In this document: positions 44,130 to 52,653 of the stretch, in pieces | How positions within the stretch are numbered: position 1 is the first letter of the stretch | Layout of the letters: the number at the start of each line of letters is the position of its first letter | Assembly (NCBI RefSeq): GCF_009687845.1 | Contig: NZ_BLAD01000069.1 | Coordinates: 1-64,000, forward strand | Origin: Acrocarpospora corrugata | Lineage (GTDB): Bacteria; Actinomycetota; Actinomycetes; Streptosporangiales; Streptosporangiaceae | Direction: 5' to 3' | DNA: 64,000 bases | Notes under the pieces: model-generated | What the model was told of the DNA's origin: nothing | Database searches by the model: none | The model's input: the letters and a program-made list of their open reading frames with translations, nothing else | Position numbers and translations under genes: made by a program

Positions 44130-44363
44130 TCACCGCCCGTAGGCGGTGGCCACGGCGGTGAGCGCCCAGCGCATGCGGCTGGCGAAAGACTCGGGATGGT
44201 CACCGGCCTCCTGGGCGACGAAGGCGGCACACCCCGCGGCGTCGCCGTCGCAGGAGCACAGCCTGTCGTCGATGGCCGTCCGGATCTTGTCGGGCGAGAG
44301 GTCGTCTGAGGGCTGCAGCGGGGATGTGAACAACACCTGGGCCAGGTCTGATGTGGTCAACAT
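44130..44363 (-). CDS. Conserved actinobacterial small protein
   Basis: Protein of 77 residues starting MLTTSDLAQVLFTSPLQPSD, then RTAIDDRLCSCDGDAAGCAA and ASRMRWALTAVATAYG. I know near-identical short proteins from many actinomycetes without an assigned function. The three cysteines could bind metal. It is a lone gene read leftward toward the acyltransferase. Confidence 0.65.
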   Translation of the reverse strand: MLTTSDLAQVLFTSPLQPSDDLSPDKIRTAIDDRLCSCDGDAAGCAAFVAQEAGDHPESFASRMRWALTAVATAYGR

Positions 44364-44552
44364 GCCTTCACTGTGCGCCCGACACCGGGCTGAGGACATC
44401 CGGGACGACCACTGATTCGCCACGGTAAGAACCACGTAACCACCGGGCGGGCCGTAGGGGTACGGACCGTCAGGGTAGACGCATCCGATACGCCCGGCGT
44501 CTGCCCGTCCGGACTGAAGGGCGAGGTCTATCGTCTTCTCGCCGCTTAGCGA

Positions 44553-45620
44553 TCATCCTCCGCCTGCCGCCCGTCCGCTCCTGAGCCGCCCGGAGGGCCG
44601 GTTGTTCCACCAGAGGGAGAGCGCGACCGCGGCCGCGATGAGGAGCCCGCCGGCGCCGGCGAACCAGGCGGCGATGTCGGCCTGCTCGTTCACGAAGGTG
44701 AAGGTGCCTGACAGCTTGCCCAGGGCCTCCTGGAGCTGGTCGGCGTTCTGCGCGCGGTAGTACGACCCGCCGGTGGTGTCGGCGACCTGCCGGAGCGCGT
44801 TCTCGTCGATGGCCAGCCGGCCGCGCCCCCGGTCGAAGCCGCCGCGGCCGGGAGGGCCGAAGCCGCCGTCGAACTGCGTGCTGTCGCACACCCTGGGCAC
44901 GGGCGTGGTGGTGCCGAACCCGATGGTGAAGACCCGTACGCGGCGGAGAGCGGCTTCCTGGGCGGCGGTCTGCGGGTCGACGCCTTGGGTGTTCGCGCCG
45001 TCGGTGAGCACGACGATCACACTGCTCGCAAAACCCTGGCCACGGTCCGCGGGCTCGGCGCCGGTCGGGGCGACCGAGGGATCGACCTCCGCGATGGCGT
45101 CGAGCGAGGTGAGGATGGCCTGGCCGATCACGGTGCCACGGGAGGTGACCAGGCCCTCCAGCGCGTCGAGCAGCGCCTGCGTGTCATCGGTCGGGGGGAC
45201 GATGAGGCCGGCGGTGCCCGCGAAGGTGACCAGGCCGATGCGCGGCCCGCCCTGCTGGGAGCGGATGAAGTCCGCGGCGGCTTCCGTGGCGGCGGTGATG
45301 CGGTTCGGGTCCACGTCGGTGGAGCACATGGAGCCCGAGATGTCGAGCGCGAGCAGGATCGTCGCCGAGGCCATCGGGACCGGTACGGTCGCCTGCGGGC
45401 GCGCGGCGCCGAGACCGAGCACGACGAGCCCCGCCGCCAGCAGCGCCGCGGGGATCCAGCGCCGCCAGCGGACCCGTCCGGGCAGCGCCAGCCGTACCAG
45501 CGCGACGGAGGTGACCCGGATCGCGGCGCGCCGGCGTCGCCGCCGCGTCAGCCACCAGATCGCGAACACCAGCGGGGCGGCCAGGAGGGCGGCGAGCGCC
45601 CAGGGCCAGGTGAAGGACAT
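44553..45620 (-). CDS. VWA domain membrane protein, BatA type (second)
   Basis: Protein of 355 residues. N-terminal transmembrane segments (LAALLAAPLVFAIWWLTRRR and IPAALLAAGLVVLGLG), then a von Willebrand A domain with MIDAS ALDISGSM, VIVVLTDGANT, and C-terminal membrane segment AGGLLIAAAVALSLWW. A glycine-rich insert (GGFGPPGRGGFDRGRGR) lies after the VWA domain. It is directly joined to the previous VWA gene (TGAATG). Works with MoxR and DUF58 in a membrane protein-folding or metal-insertion type complex. Confidence 0.88.
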   Translation of the reverse strand: MSFTWPWALAALLAAPLVFAIWWLTRRRRRRAAIRVTSVALVRLALPGRVRWRRWIPAALLAAGLVVLGLGAARPQATVPVPMASATILLALDISGSMCSTDVDPNRITAATEAAADFIRSQQGGPRIGLVTFAGTAGLIVPPTDDTQALLDALEGLVTSRGTVIGQAILTSLDAIAEVDPSVAPTGAEPADRGQGFASSVIVVLTDGANTQGVDPQTAAQEAALRRVRVFTIGFGTTTPVPRVCDSTQFDGGFGPPGRGGFDRGRGRLAIDENALRQVADTTGGSYYRAQNADQLQEALGKLSGTFTFVNEQADIAAWFAGAGGLLIAAAVALSLWWNNRPSGRLRSGRAAGGG

Positions 45621-46562
45621 TCAGACCACCCGTCCGGTCCGGAAGACGGTGAGCGCCGACCCCGCGGTGAGCAGGGCGAGGGCGACCGCGATGAACGCGC
45701 CCGCGAGGGGAAGCGGCTCGTCGCTGACGGTGAGCCGCAGGTCGATCGTCGAGGCGATCCCGTCGAGCCGGTCCGCGTCGGAGCCGGGATAGTACGTGCC
45801 GCGGGTGGCCTCCGCGATCGATGCGAGCGCGTCCTCGTCGAGCGCGGTCTGCAGGCTGTATCCGTCCACCTTCACCGCCGTCCCCGCAGTGGTGCCGATG
45901 CCGACGGTGTGGACGCGCACACCCGCCTGCCCGGCCACCGCCACGGCGCTTTCGGTGTTCTCACCCAGGTCCTGGCCGTCGGAGAACATCACGATGGTCG
46001 CCGAAGGCCAGTACCCGACGTCGGGGGCGGCGCCGTCGCGTCCGAGGGCGACCTTCTCGCCGGTGATCGCGGAGAGCGAGGCGAGGATGGCGGTCCCCAG
46101 CGAGGTGCCGCCGGTGACCCTCAGCCGATCGATCGCCGCCAGGGCGGCGGAGTGGTCGGCGTCCGGCCGCGCGGTGGTGAGGGCGCCCCGCTCGAACGCG
46201 ACGACGCCGATGTCGACGCTGTCCGGCTGCGCCCGGATGAACGACCGTGCCGCCTGCTGCGCGGCCGCGAGCCGGCTGGGAGCGATGTCGTCGGCGCCCA
46301 TGCTCGCGGAGACGTCCATGGCCAGGATGACCGTACCCGAGGCGCGTGGCACGGGCACGGACGCGGTCGGACCGGCGATGGCCACCGCGAGAACCGCGAG
46401 GCCGCCGATGGTGAACCCGGTGCCGAGCTGGGTACGGCGGCGGTTCGGCGCGGTGATCCCGGCGGCGGCCCATTCGGCCGACCGGCGGCGCGCGAAGACG
46501 ACGGCCACGGCGGCGAGCGCCGCGGTGACGAGCAGGCCGAGGGCGAGAAGATAGAGGTTCAC
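45621..46562 (-). CDS. VWA domain membrane protein, BatA/BatB type (first)
   Basis: Protein of 313 residues, with N-terminal TM (LLALGLLVTAALAAVAVVFA), a second TM (FTIGGLAVLAVAIAG), VWA with MIDAS ILAMDVSASM and IVMFSDGQD, and a C-terminal TM (GAFIAVALALLTAGSALTVF). It overlaps the DUF58 stop by four bases. It is a paralogue of the next gene, as usual for MoxR-VWA loci. Confidence 0.88.
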   Translation of the reverse strand: MNLYLLALGLLVTAALAAVAVVFARRRSAEWAAAGITAPNRRRTQLGTGFTIGGLAVLAVAIAGPTASVPVPRASGTVILAMDVSASMGADDIAPSRLAAAQQAARSFIRAQPDSVDIGVVAFERGALTTARPDADHSAALAAIDRLRVTGGTSLGTAILASLSAITGEKVALGRDGAAPDVGYWPSATIVMFSDGQDLGENTESAVAVAGQAGVRVHTVGIGTTAGTAVKVDGYSLQTALDEDALASIAEATRGTYYPGSDADRLDGIASTIDLRLTVSDEPLPLAGAFIAVALALLTAGSALTVFRTGRVV

Positions 46563-47440
46563 GTGCGCCGGTCCCGGGTCCGGGCGACGACCTCGACGAG
46601 CGCCTCGGCGAGATCGCGATCGGTGTCGACGCGGTGGACCGGCACCCCCGCCTCGCGCATGCCGTTCGTCAGCCGGGCGTCGCGCGCGTCGACGGCCGCA
46701 CGGAAGCGGACCCGGAACAGCGGATCGCCGGAATCGACGATGAGCTGCTCGCCGGTCTCCGCGTCCTCCACCACGATGAGCCCGGCCTCCGGCAACTCGT
46801 CGTCCGTGGTGTCCACTACGCGGAGGGCGACGACCTCGTGCCGTCGCGCCAGGCCCAGCAGCGAGCGTTCCCAGTCGCCTTCGCCGATGAAGTCGGAGAC
46901 GACGACGATCAGGCTGCGGCGCCGGGCCAGGCGCGCGACCGCGTCGAGCATCGCGGCCAGGTCGGTCGTCTGGCCGCTGACCGCGGCGGCGGTGCGGTCC
47001 AGCTCGGCGCCGATGCGCAGCACGTGCCTGCGGGTCGCGCCGGGCGGCACGACCCGCGGCACGCCCATGTCGAAGAGCAGCGCGCCGACGCGGTTCCCGC
47101 CACGGCAGAACAGCCGGGCGAGTACGAGCGCGAGCTCCGCGAGGACCTCGTGCTTACCGCGTCCCGGCCGGCCCGCCGCCATCGACGCCGACCGGTCGAG
47201 CACGAGCCAGACCGTCATCTCGCGATCCTCGTTGAACTGCCTGAGGTGCGGCTCGTTCAGCCGGGCGGTGACGTTCCAGTCGATGTGGCGCGCGTCGTCG
47301 CCCTCCACGTAGGCGCGCAGCCCGGCGAAGTCGGTCCCCGCCCCTCGGTGCACGGTACGGTGGCCGCCCTGAAGCCGCCCGTCGAGACGGCGGACGACCC
47401 GCCATTCCAGGCGGAGCAGGAGTTTCTCGGGGGCTCGCAT
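46559..47440 (-). CDS. DUF58 domain protein
   Basis: Protein of 293 residues: GGHRTVHRGAGTDFAGLRAY, VEGDDARHIDWNVTARLNEP, LVLDRSASMAAGRPG and VVVSDFIGEGDWERSLL, the complete DUF58 pattern with a degenerate VWA-like fold (DRSAS MIDAS). Comes four bases after MoxR. It links MoxR ATPase to the membrane VWA proteins. Confidence 0.92.
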   Translation of the reverse strand: MRAPEKLLLRLEWRVVRRLDGRLQGGHRTVHRGAGTDFAGLRAYVEGDDARHIDWNVTARLNEPHLRQFNEDREMTVWLVLDRSASMAAGRPGRGKHEVLAELALVLARLFCRGGNRVGALLFDMGVPRVVPPGATRRHVLRIGAELDRTAAAVSGQTTDLAAMLDAVARLARRRSLIVVVSDFIGEGDWERSLLGLARRHEVVALRVVDTTDDELPEAGLIVVEDAETGEQLIVDSGDPLFRVRFRAAVDARDARLTNGMREAGVPVHRVDTDRDLAEALVEVVARTRDRRT

Positions 47441-47444
47441 CGGA

Positions 47445-48428
47445 TCAGCGGTCCTGAAGGACGGCAGCCGGTACGCGTACGGCCCCGAGCACGCTCGTCA
47501 CGATCGTGTCGGCGTCGACGTCGTCGGCGAGAGCCTCGTAGGAGAGCATGATCCGATGGCGCAGCACGTCGAGGGCGAGTTCGGTGACGTCGTGGGGGAG
47601 CACGTAGCCACGGCCGCGCAGGAACGCGAGGGCGCGTGCGCCGATCACGAGCGCGATCGAGGCGCGGGGACTGGCGCCGTAGTTGACGTATCGTTCGAGC
47701 TGGCCGAGCCCGGCGTTGCCCAGGGCGCGGGTCACGGTGACCAGGCGCACGGCGTAGTCGACGATGGACGGGTCGACGTACACCTCCCGCACTCGGGCCT
47801 GCATCCCGATCAGATCGTCGGTGCTGAGTATCGCCTGCGTCGGATCCGGCGGCCTGAGCGCACGGTCGACGATGGCGTGCTCCTCGGCGCCGCCGGGGTA
47901 GTCGACGACGACTTTCATCATGAACCGGTCCACCTGCGCTTCGGGCAGCGGGTAGGTGCCCTCCGACTCGATCGGGTTCTCGGTCGCCATGACCAGGAAC
48001 GGCTCAGGCACCCGGAACGTCTCGCGGCCGATGGTGACCTGGTGCTCCTGCATCACTTCGAGCAGCGCGCTCTGCACCTTGGCCGGAGCGCGGTTGATCT
48101 CGTCGGCCAGCAGCAGGTTCGCGAAGACCGGCCCCAGCTCGGTCCGGAACTCGCCGGAGTGCTGATGGTAGATCCGGGTGCCGATGAGGTCGGCGGGGAC
48201 GAGGTCGGGAGTGAACTGGATCCGCTGGAACTGCCCCGCTATCGCGGCGGCGAGCGACTTGACGGCGAGCGTCTTGGCCAGGCCGGGTACGCCCTCGACG
48301 AGCAGATGGCCGCCGGACAGCAGGGCGACGGCCATGCGTTCCAGCAGCACATCCTGGCCGACGATCGTGCGCTTGACCTCGAACAGCACCCGTTCGAGCG
48401 GGTTGGTGGACTTCGCGGGAAAGGTCAT
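47445..48428 (-). CDS. MoxR-family AAA+ ATPase
   Basis: Protein of 327 residues. Walker A GVPGLAKTL (46-54), Walker B LLADEINRAP (106-115), sensor ATENPIESEGTYPLPEAQVD and arginine finger region, and the C-terminal VRDR-like lid (HDVTELALDVLRHRIMLSYE). It has an AAGGAA ribosome site. It acts as a chaperone-like ATPase controlling the VWA proteins in the same operon. Confidence 0.95.
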   Translation of the reverse strand: MTFPAKSTNPLERVLFEVKRTIVGQDVLLERMAVALLSGGHLLVEGVPGLAKTLAVKSLAAAIAGQFQRIQFTPDLVPADLIGTRIYHQHSGEFRTELGPVFANLLLADEINRAPAKVQSALLEVMQEHQVTIGRETFRVPEPFLVMATENPIESEGTYPLPEAQVDRFMMKVVVDYPGGAEEHAIVDRALRPPDPTQAILSTDDLIGMQARVREVYVDPSIVDYAVRLVTVTRALGNAGLGQLERYVNYGASPRASIALVIGARALAFLRGRGYVLPHDVTELALDVLRHRIMLSYEALADDVDADTIVTSVLGAVRVPAAVLQDR

Positions 48429-48448
48429 CGGGGGGGTTCCTTCTTCGC

Positions 48449-49237
48449 TCAGATCTGTGGTCCGTTTCCGTCTCCGTCTCCGTCTCCTCCGGACAGAGCC
48501 GTGCCGATGGGCACCGCGAAGGCGATTCCGGCGAAGGCCTCGTCTTTGCCCGGGTCGGCGATCGAGACGACGATGCCGATGACGAGCCCTCGCGCGTCGA
48601 GAAGCGGGCCGCCGGAGCTGCCCGGGTTGACGGACGCGTCGAACTGGATGAGTCCCTCCAGGTCGCCGCCGTCGGATTTCGATGCCCGGTTCAGGCCCGA
48701 GACGACGCCGGAGGAGACGCTGAAGGTCAGCCCCAGCGGATTGCCGATGGCGACGACCGGGGCGCCCACTTCCGCGCCGCCGCCGAGAACCGCGGGAACG
48801 AGGATTTCGGGCAGCGACGCCGGGGTGAGCAGTGCGATGTCCTGGTCCGGATCGGCTGATGCGACCCGTGCCTGCGCCTTGGTGCCGTCCGCGAAGATCA
48901 CGGTGATGGCCTTGGCGCCGGCGATGACGTGGTTCGCGGTCAGGATGGTTCCGTTATCCGCTGCGATCACGCCGGTGCCGATCGCGTCGTCGGTGCGTAT
49001 GACGACGACGGAGGGCCCGACCTGCTGGAAGATCTCCGACACGGTGGGACTGGTGGTCGCCGTCGGGGTGGGACTCCGGGTGGGAGACGGTGCGCTCTGC
49101 GTGCTGGTCGTCCGGCCGAGCAGGAATGCGAGCGCCGCCATCAGGGCGACCGCACCTACGATCAGCAGGCGACCTGGGACTCCGGCCATGACCCGCCGCG
49201 ACCCATCAGCGTTCGCCCTCTCGGGCTCGCGTTCCAC
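48449..49237 (-). CDS. Membrane-anchored HtrA/DegP-type serine protease
   Basis: Protein of about 262 residues. One N-terminal TM (LLIVGAVALMAALAFLLG), a Ser/Thr/Pro-rich linker, then a trypsin-like domain with His in TANHVIAG (H103), Asp in DQDIALL (D133) and Ser in NPGSSGGPLLD (S208). No PDZ domain follows, so it is shorter than DegP. GTG at 49237 is taken as the start; TTG at 49252 and ATG at 49189 are alternatives. It stands 20 bases before moxR, so it is likely co-transcribed with the MoxR-DUF58-VWA set and faces outside the membrane. Confidence 0.82.
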   Translation of the reverse strand: MEREPERANADGSRRVMAGVPGRLLIVGAVALMAALAFLLGRTTSTQSAPSPTRSPTPTATTSPTVSEIFQQVGPSVVVIRTDDAIGTGVIAADNGTILTANHVIAGAKAITVIFADGTKAQARVASADPDQDIALLTPASLPEILVPAVLGGGAEVGAPVVAIGNPLGLTFSVSSGVVSGLNRASKSDGGDLEGLIQFDASVNPGSSGGPLLDARGLVIGIVVSIADPGKDEAFAGIAFAVPIGTALSGGDGDGDGNGPQI

Positions 49238-49403
49238 GGCTTCACCGTACAAGGCTTGGGTGAAAAGAGGATTAAATAGTCACGCTTGTCCGCTTGGGCC
49301 TGTGGAGTACGGAAAGTCATCGTGTGGCGGCGCTGTGGAGGTACGGTGCGGGTAGCGTGCAAACCGCCGTACGGGTGGGGTATCGCCTCTACCGTCGCAG
49401 AGT

Positions 49404-50534
49404 ATGCAGACAGTGGACGTACTGGTCGTGGGTGCGGGCCTGGCTGGCCTGCACACCGCCCGCCTGCTGGCGCAACGGGACCTGAGTGTGATGGTCGTCG
49501 ACCGCCGCAGGTCGTTGTCGGCGGGCATCCGCACGACGGGGATCTTCGTTCGCCGCACCCTCGATGACTTCGACCTGCCGGACCACCTGCTCGGGCCCGG
49601 CGTCCGGGACGTGCTGTTGTATCCGCCGTCGCGGCGGGCGCCGATCCGGCTCACCAGTGACCGGGACGAGTACCGCGTGGCCGACATGGCGGCTGTGTAC
49701 GAGCACGCGCGCCGCGCCGCGGAGTCGGCCGGGGCACGGGTCCTCTTGGGCGTGCGGTATGTCGACGTGTCGATGGGTTTCGTGCGGTTCGATGGTGCGG
49801 AGCCGGTGACGGCCCGGTTCATCGTCGGCGCGGACGGAGCCCGCTCCCGGGTGGCTCGTGATCTCGGCCTTGATGTCAACCGGCGTTTTCTCGTCGGCGC
49901 CGAGATCGTTCACCCGATCGTGCCGGGCACGACCGCCCCGGAGTTCCACTGCGTGCTGGACCCTCGGATCGCTCCGGGGTACCTGGGGTGGGTCATCAAC
50001 GACGGCCGGCATGCGCATGTGGGCGTCGCGGGTTATCCGGACGCGATGCGCACGGGCGTCCGCCACCTGCTGGACGCCTTCGCCGCGGACGCGCCCGGTC
50101 GGGCGGCGCCGGCCGGTCCGGTCGAGCGTCGAGGCGGTCCGATCCCGGTCGGCGGTGTGCTGCGGAGGTTGGCGTGTCCTGCCGGGCTGCTGGTCGGGGA
50201 CGCGGCCGGCGCGGTGTCGCCGCTGACGGCCGGCGGTTTGGACCCCTGTTTGCGCATGTCCGAGCTGGCCGCGGCGGTCGTCGCCGGGTACCTGTGTACC
50301 GGCGACCAGCGCGTGCTCCGCCAGTACGACGGGAGCGCGTTGCGGACCCGGTTCCGCGGCCGGCTGTTGCTGCGCCGCGCGTTCGCCGGCATCCGGTCCC
50401 CCGCCGCGGTAGAGGCGGCGGTGACCTTGCTACGCGCTCGTGCCGGTCGTGCCTTGGCGGCGCGGATCCTGTTCGGCGACGGCTCGTTTCCCGATGTCAA
50501 CCCACGTCTCGAGCGCTTCTCCAGCTACAGATAA
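49404..50534 (+). CDS. FAD-dependent oxidoreductase, geranylgeranyl-reductase-like
   Basis: Protein of 376 residues. Rossmann motif VDVLVVGAGLAGLHTARLLA, then VVDRR, then the second FAD region FIVGADGARSRVARDLGL and the third GLLVGDAAGAVSPLTAGGLD. The pattern is of geranylgeranyl reductase/halogenase-like flavoproteins, with RTTGIFVRRTL in place of the catalytic stretches of true halogenases. No prenyl-lipid genes are nearby. It diverges from the protease operon with about 165 bases between. Confidence 0.82.
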   Translation: MQTVDVLVVGAGLAGLHTARLLAQRDLSVMVVDRRRSLSAGIRTTGIFVRRTLDDFDLPDHLLGPGVRDVLLYPPSRRAPIRLTSDRDEYRVADMAAVYEHARRAAESAGARVLLGVRYVDVSMGFVRFDGAEPVTARFIVGADGARSRVARDLGLDVNRRFLVGAEIVHPIVPGTTAPEFHCVLDPRIAPGYLGWVINDGRHAHVGVAGYPDAMRTGVRHLLDAFAADAPGRAAPAGPVERRGGPIPVGGVLRRLACPAGLLVGDAAGAVSPLTAGGLDPCLRMSELAAAVVAGYLCTGDQRVLRQYDGSALRTRFRGRLLLRRAFAGIRSPAAVEAAVTLLRARAGRALAARILFGDGSFPDVNPRLERFSSYR

Positions 50535-50587
50535 CCGCTGGCGTCGGGTGCAGTGTGTGATCGTCGCATCGTAAGACTCACGAGCAG

Positions 50588-50603
50588 GGTAAGCATTCAT
50601 CAG
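50588..50603 (+). repeat. IS66 left inverted repeat
   Basis: GGTAAGCATTCATCAG; exact reverse complement of the right end 52135-52150. It lies 53 bases after the FAD oxidoreductase stop. Confidence 0.92.
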
Positions 50604-50631
50604 CTCTGTGACGCCGTGTGATGTCTGCTGG

Positions 50632-52080
50632 TCAGTCGGCCAGGGCGACCGGAGGCATCCAGAGATTGCCGGTGAAGGCACGGCGGATCGCGTCCAGGGC
50701 GTTCAGGCCGTGTTTGCGGGCCGAGTCGAGATAGGAGCGAACGGCCAGCCAGGCAGCGGCCCCGGTCTCGGACTGGTGGCAGCCGGAGATCTTCACCTGG
50801 GTCTTGACCGGGCGCAGCGCACGCTCCCCGGTGTTGTTGGTGAAGGGCACCGGGCCGGGACCGTCGGCAAAGCGCAGCACGTCGCCACTGCGGTCGCGTA
50901 AACGCTCCAGCAGGTTACGGGCCGGGCTCTGCTTGCGGCCCGGGGCACGAGGGTGCAGCGACAATCCGACCGCCACGCCGTGGTGGAAGGACTCCAGGTA
51001 GACCAGCGCCCGCTCCGGCGGGATGTCGCTCAGCCCTTGGCCGGCGGCCTTCTTGGCCTGCTTGTTCAACTCCGCCAACGCCCAGCGCACCTGGATCGGC
51101 CAGCGCTGGGTGGGATGGTCTTCGACGGCGGCGGTCAACTCCCTGATCAAGTGCGCCCCACACAGTTGGTGCCGAGCCTGCGGGTAGCCGTCATACGAGG
51201 CGAGGGAATGGACCACCACACCACGAAAGTCCGGCAGCACGCCCAGCGCGTTGGCGCCCCGGCGTGAACGCGGCCCCAGCCCGAGCAGGGTCAACCGCTC
51301 GGTGCAGGCCACATGCAGCCACCGCCGCCCGCTCCCGATCCGGGTAGTGGTCTCATCGGCGTGCAGCACATGCCCCAGCGTCAACAGGGCACGGATCAGC
51401 TTCAGGCTGTCGCTCACCGCGCCGGCGGCCTGGCCGAGCACGCCTGAGACCCAGCCGGTCGAGACGTTCGCGCCGGTCAGGTCGGCGATCAACCGAGCCG
51501 TCCGCTCAACCGGGATGTGCTGGAAGACCAGCAGATAGACCGCCAGCGCGCGCAGGTCCGGCCCATAGGAGGACGCGGAACCGGCCACCGTGGCGGGCAT
51601 CGCCGCCCGGGTCGTCGCCCCGCACGCGCACCGGCACCGGTGCGCGCGGTGCTCAATCACCGACACGGTGACCAGGGGAATGTCCCACACCTGGCGGCGC
51701 TCGTAGCCGGCGCTGTCGATCAGTCCCAACCCGGCCCCGCACCCAGCGCAGGACTCGGGCAGGTGAGCCTCGACCGAGTCCGGCTGCTCGACCAGGGCCA
51801 GCCCGCCACCCGCCGATCCCGGCTGGCCTCCCCGCCGCCGTCCGCTCTTGGGCGTGGCCTTCTTCTCCGGCCGGGTGAAGGTATCGGCCGACGGCGGCAG
51901 TGAGGAGTTCCCCGAGTTGCGGCCCAGTCGCCGCTCCAACTCGGCCACCCGGGCCTCCAAGCGCACCACTTCGCCGTGAAGTCTCTCGTTCTCGGCCCGC
52001 AACTCGGCGATGACCCGCGCCTGCTCCACGACCAGGGCGGCAAGCTCGTCATACGACGGACGCCCATCCCCAGCCTGCAC
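50632..52080 (-). CDS. tnpC: IS66-family transposase
   Basis: Protein of 482 residues. N-terminal leucine-zipper coiled coil (LRAENERLHGEVVRLEARVA), a linker NSGNSSLPPSADTF usual in IS66, a zinc finger (ESCAGCGAGL...RCRCACGA), then the DDE core: first aspartate in LHADETTTRIG, second in HSLASYDGY and the glutamate in FTNNTGERALRPVKTQVK. The C-terminal segment NALDAIRRAFTGNLW closes the family. All blocks are intact, so it looks functional. Confidence 0.93.
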   Translation of the reverse strand: MQAGDGRPSYDELAALVVEQARVIAELRAENERLHGEVVRLEARVAELERRLGRNSGNSSLPPSADTFTRPEKKATPKSGRRRGGQPGSAGGGLALVEQPDSVEAHLPESCAGCGAGLGLIDSAGYERRQVWDIPLVTVSVIEHRAHRCRCACGATTRAAMPATVAGSASSYGPDLRALAVYLLVFQHIPVERTARLIADLTGANVSTGWVSGVLGQAAGAVSDSLKLIRALLTLGHVLHADETTTRIGSGRRWLHVACTERLTLLGLGPRSRRGANALGVLPDFRGVVVHSLASYDGYPQARHQLCGAHLIRELTAAVEDHPTQRWPIQVRWALAELNKQAKKAAGQGLSDIPPERALVYLESFHHGVAVGLSLHPRAPGRKQSPARNLLERLRDRSGDVLRFADGPGPVPFTNNTGERALRPVKTQVKISGCHQSETGAAAWLAVRSYLDSARKHGLNALDAIRRAFTGNLWMPPVALAD

Positions 52081-52134
52081 CCGAAGATCATCCCACGAGC
52101 GGCGGGCTGCTCACGCCGTACCTGATCTCGACCC

Positions 52135-52150
52135 CTGATGAATGCTTACC
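52135..52150 (-). repeat. IS66 right inverted repeat
   Basis: CTGATGAATGCTTACC on the plus strand. The ATG within it (52138) provides an accidental start codon that fuses into the truncated cyclodeaminase frame. Confidence 0.92.
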
Positions 52151-52653
52151 ATCCCAAGGCGTACGCCGCACTACGCCACGCTGACGTCGCGGTCCTGGCG
52201 ACCGGCGGTCGCCAGGCCGCGAACGCCGTCCGCGACGCGGACGTGGTGGTGTGCGCCACCAGCTTCCGCGCGCCCGTTTTCGATTCGGCGCTGGTACGCG
52301 ATGACGCGATCGTGATCGCCGTGGGCTCCCACGAGCCCACCGTCCGGGAGGTCGACGCGGCCCTGTTCCAGCGTGCGCAGATCATCGTCGAAGACGTGAC
52401 GACGGCGCTGCGCGAATGCGGCGACGTGGTGATGGCCATCGAAGAGAACGCCATCGAAGAGAACGCCATCACCCCGGACCAGCTGATCCCGATGCGTTCG
52501 GTCGTCTCCGGCGAGGTGAGGCTCACGCCGGACCGGCCCGTCCTGTTCAAGAGCGCGGGCATGTCCTGGCAGGACCTCGTCATCGCCGAAGCCATCGTCT
52601 CCCGCCTGGAAGAGAACTCCCATCAAGCGGGAGGTTTCTCCACGGCCGTGTAG
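52150..52653 (+). pseudogene. Ornithine cyclodeaminase / mu-crystallin family, 5'-truncated
   Basis: Only the C-terminal half of the family is left: ADVAVLATGGRQAANAVRDA, then DVVVCATSFRAPVFDSALV, VIAVGSHEPTVREVDAALF and FKSAGMSWQDLVIAEAIV. The Rossmann GxG region and the N-terminal catalytic part are absent, and the frame starts directly from the IS66 end (the ATG is in the inverted repeat). A 15-base tandem duplication (GCCATCGAAGAGAAC at 52435 and 52450) doubles the peptide AIEEN. Normal members have about 320 residues; this has about 165. Confidence 0.85.

Larger units (their letters stand above)
50588..52150 (-). mobile_element. IS66-family insertion sequence
   Basis: A 1563-base element bounded by perfect 16-base inverted repeats, GGTAAGCATTCATCAG at 50588-50603 and its complement at 52135-52150, carrying one transposase gene on the minus strand. 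The repeat start GTAAGC is usual for IS66. The eight bases outside each end do not match, so no target duplication is present. It carries the transposase only, without the short TnpA/TnpB-type proteins of classic IS66. Confidence 0.9.

Noticed and set aside
44985-47312. 775-aa plus-strand open frame
   Set aside because: It is antisense to the VWA and DUF58 genes; composition is dominated by R, G, D and no motif is seen.
49404-50534. Flavin-dependent halogenase
   Set aside because: FAD-binding region fits, but the WxWxIP-type halogenase motif is not seen; kept as a general reductase/oxidase.
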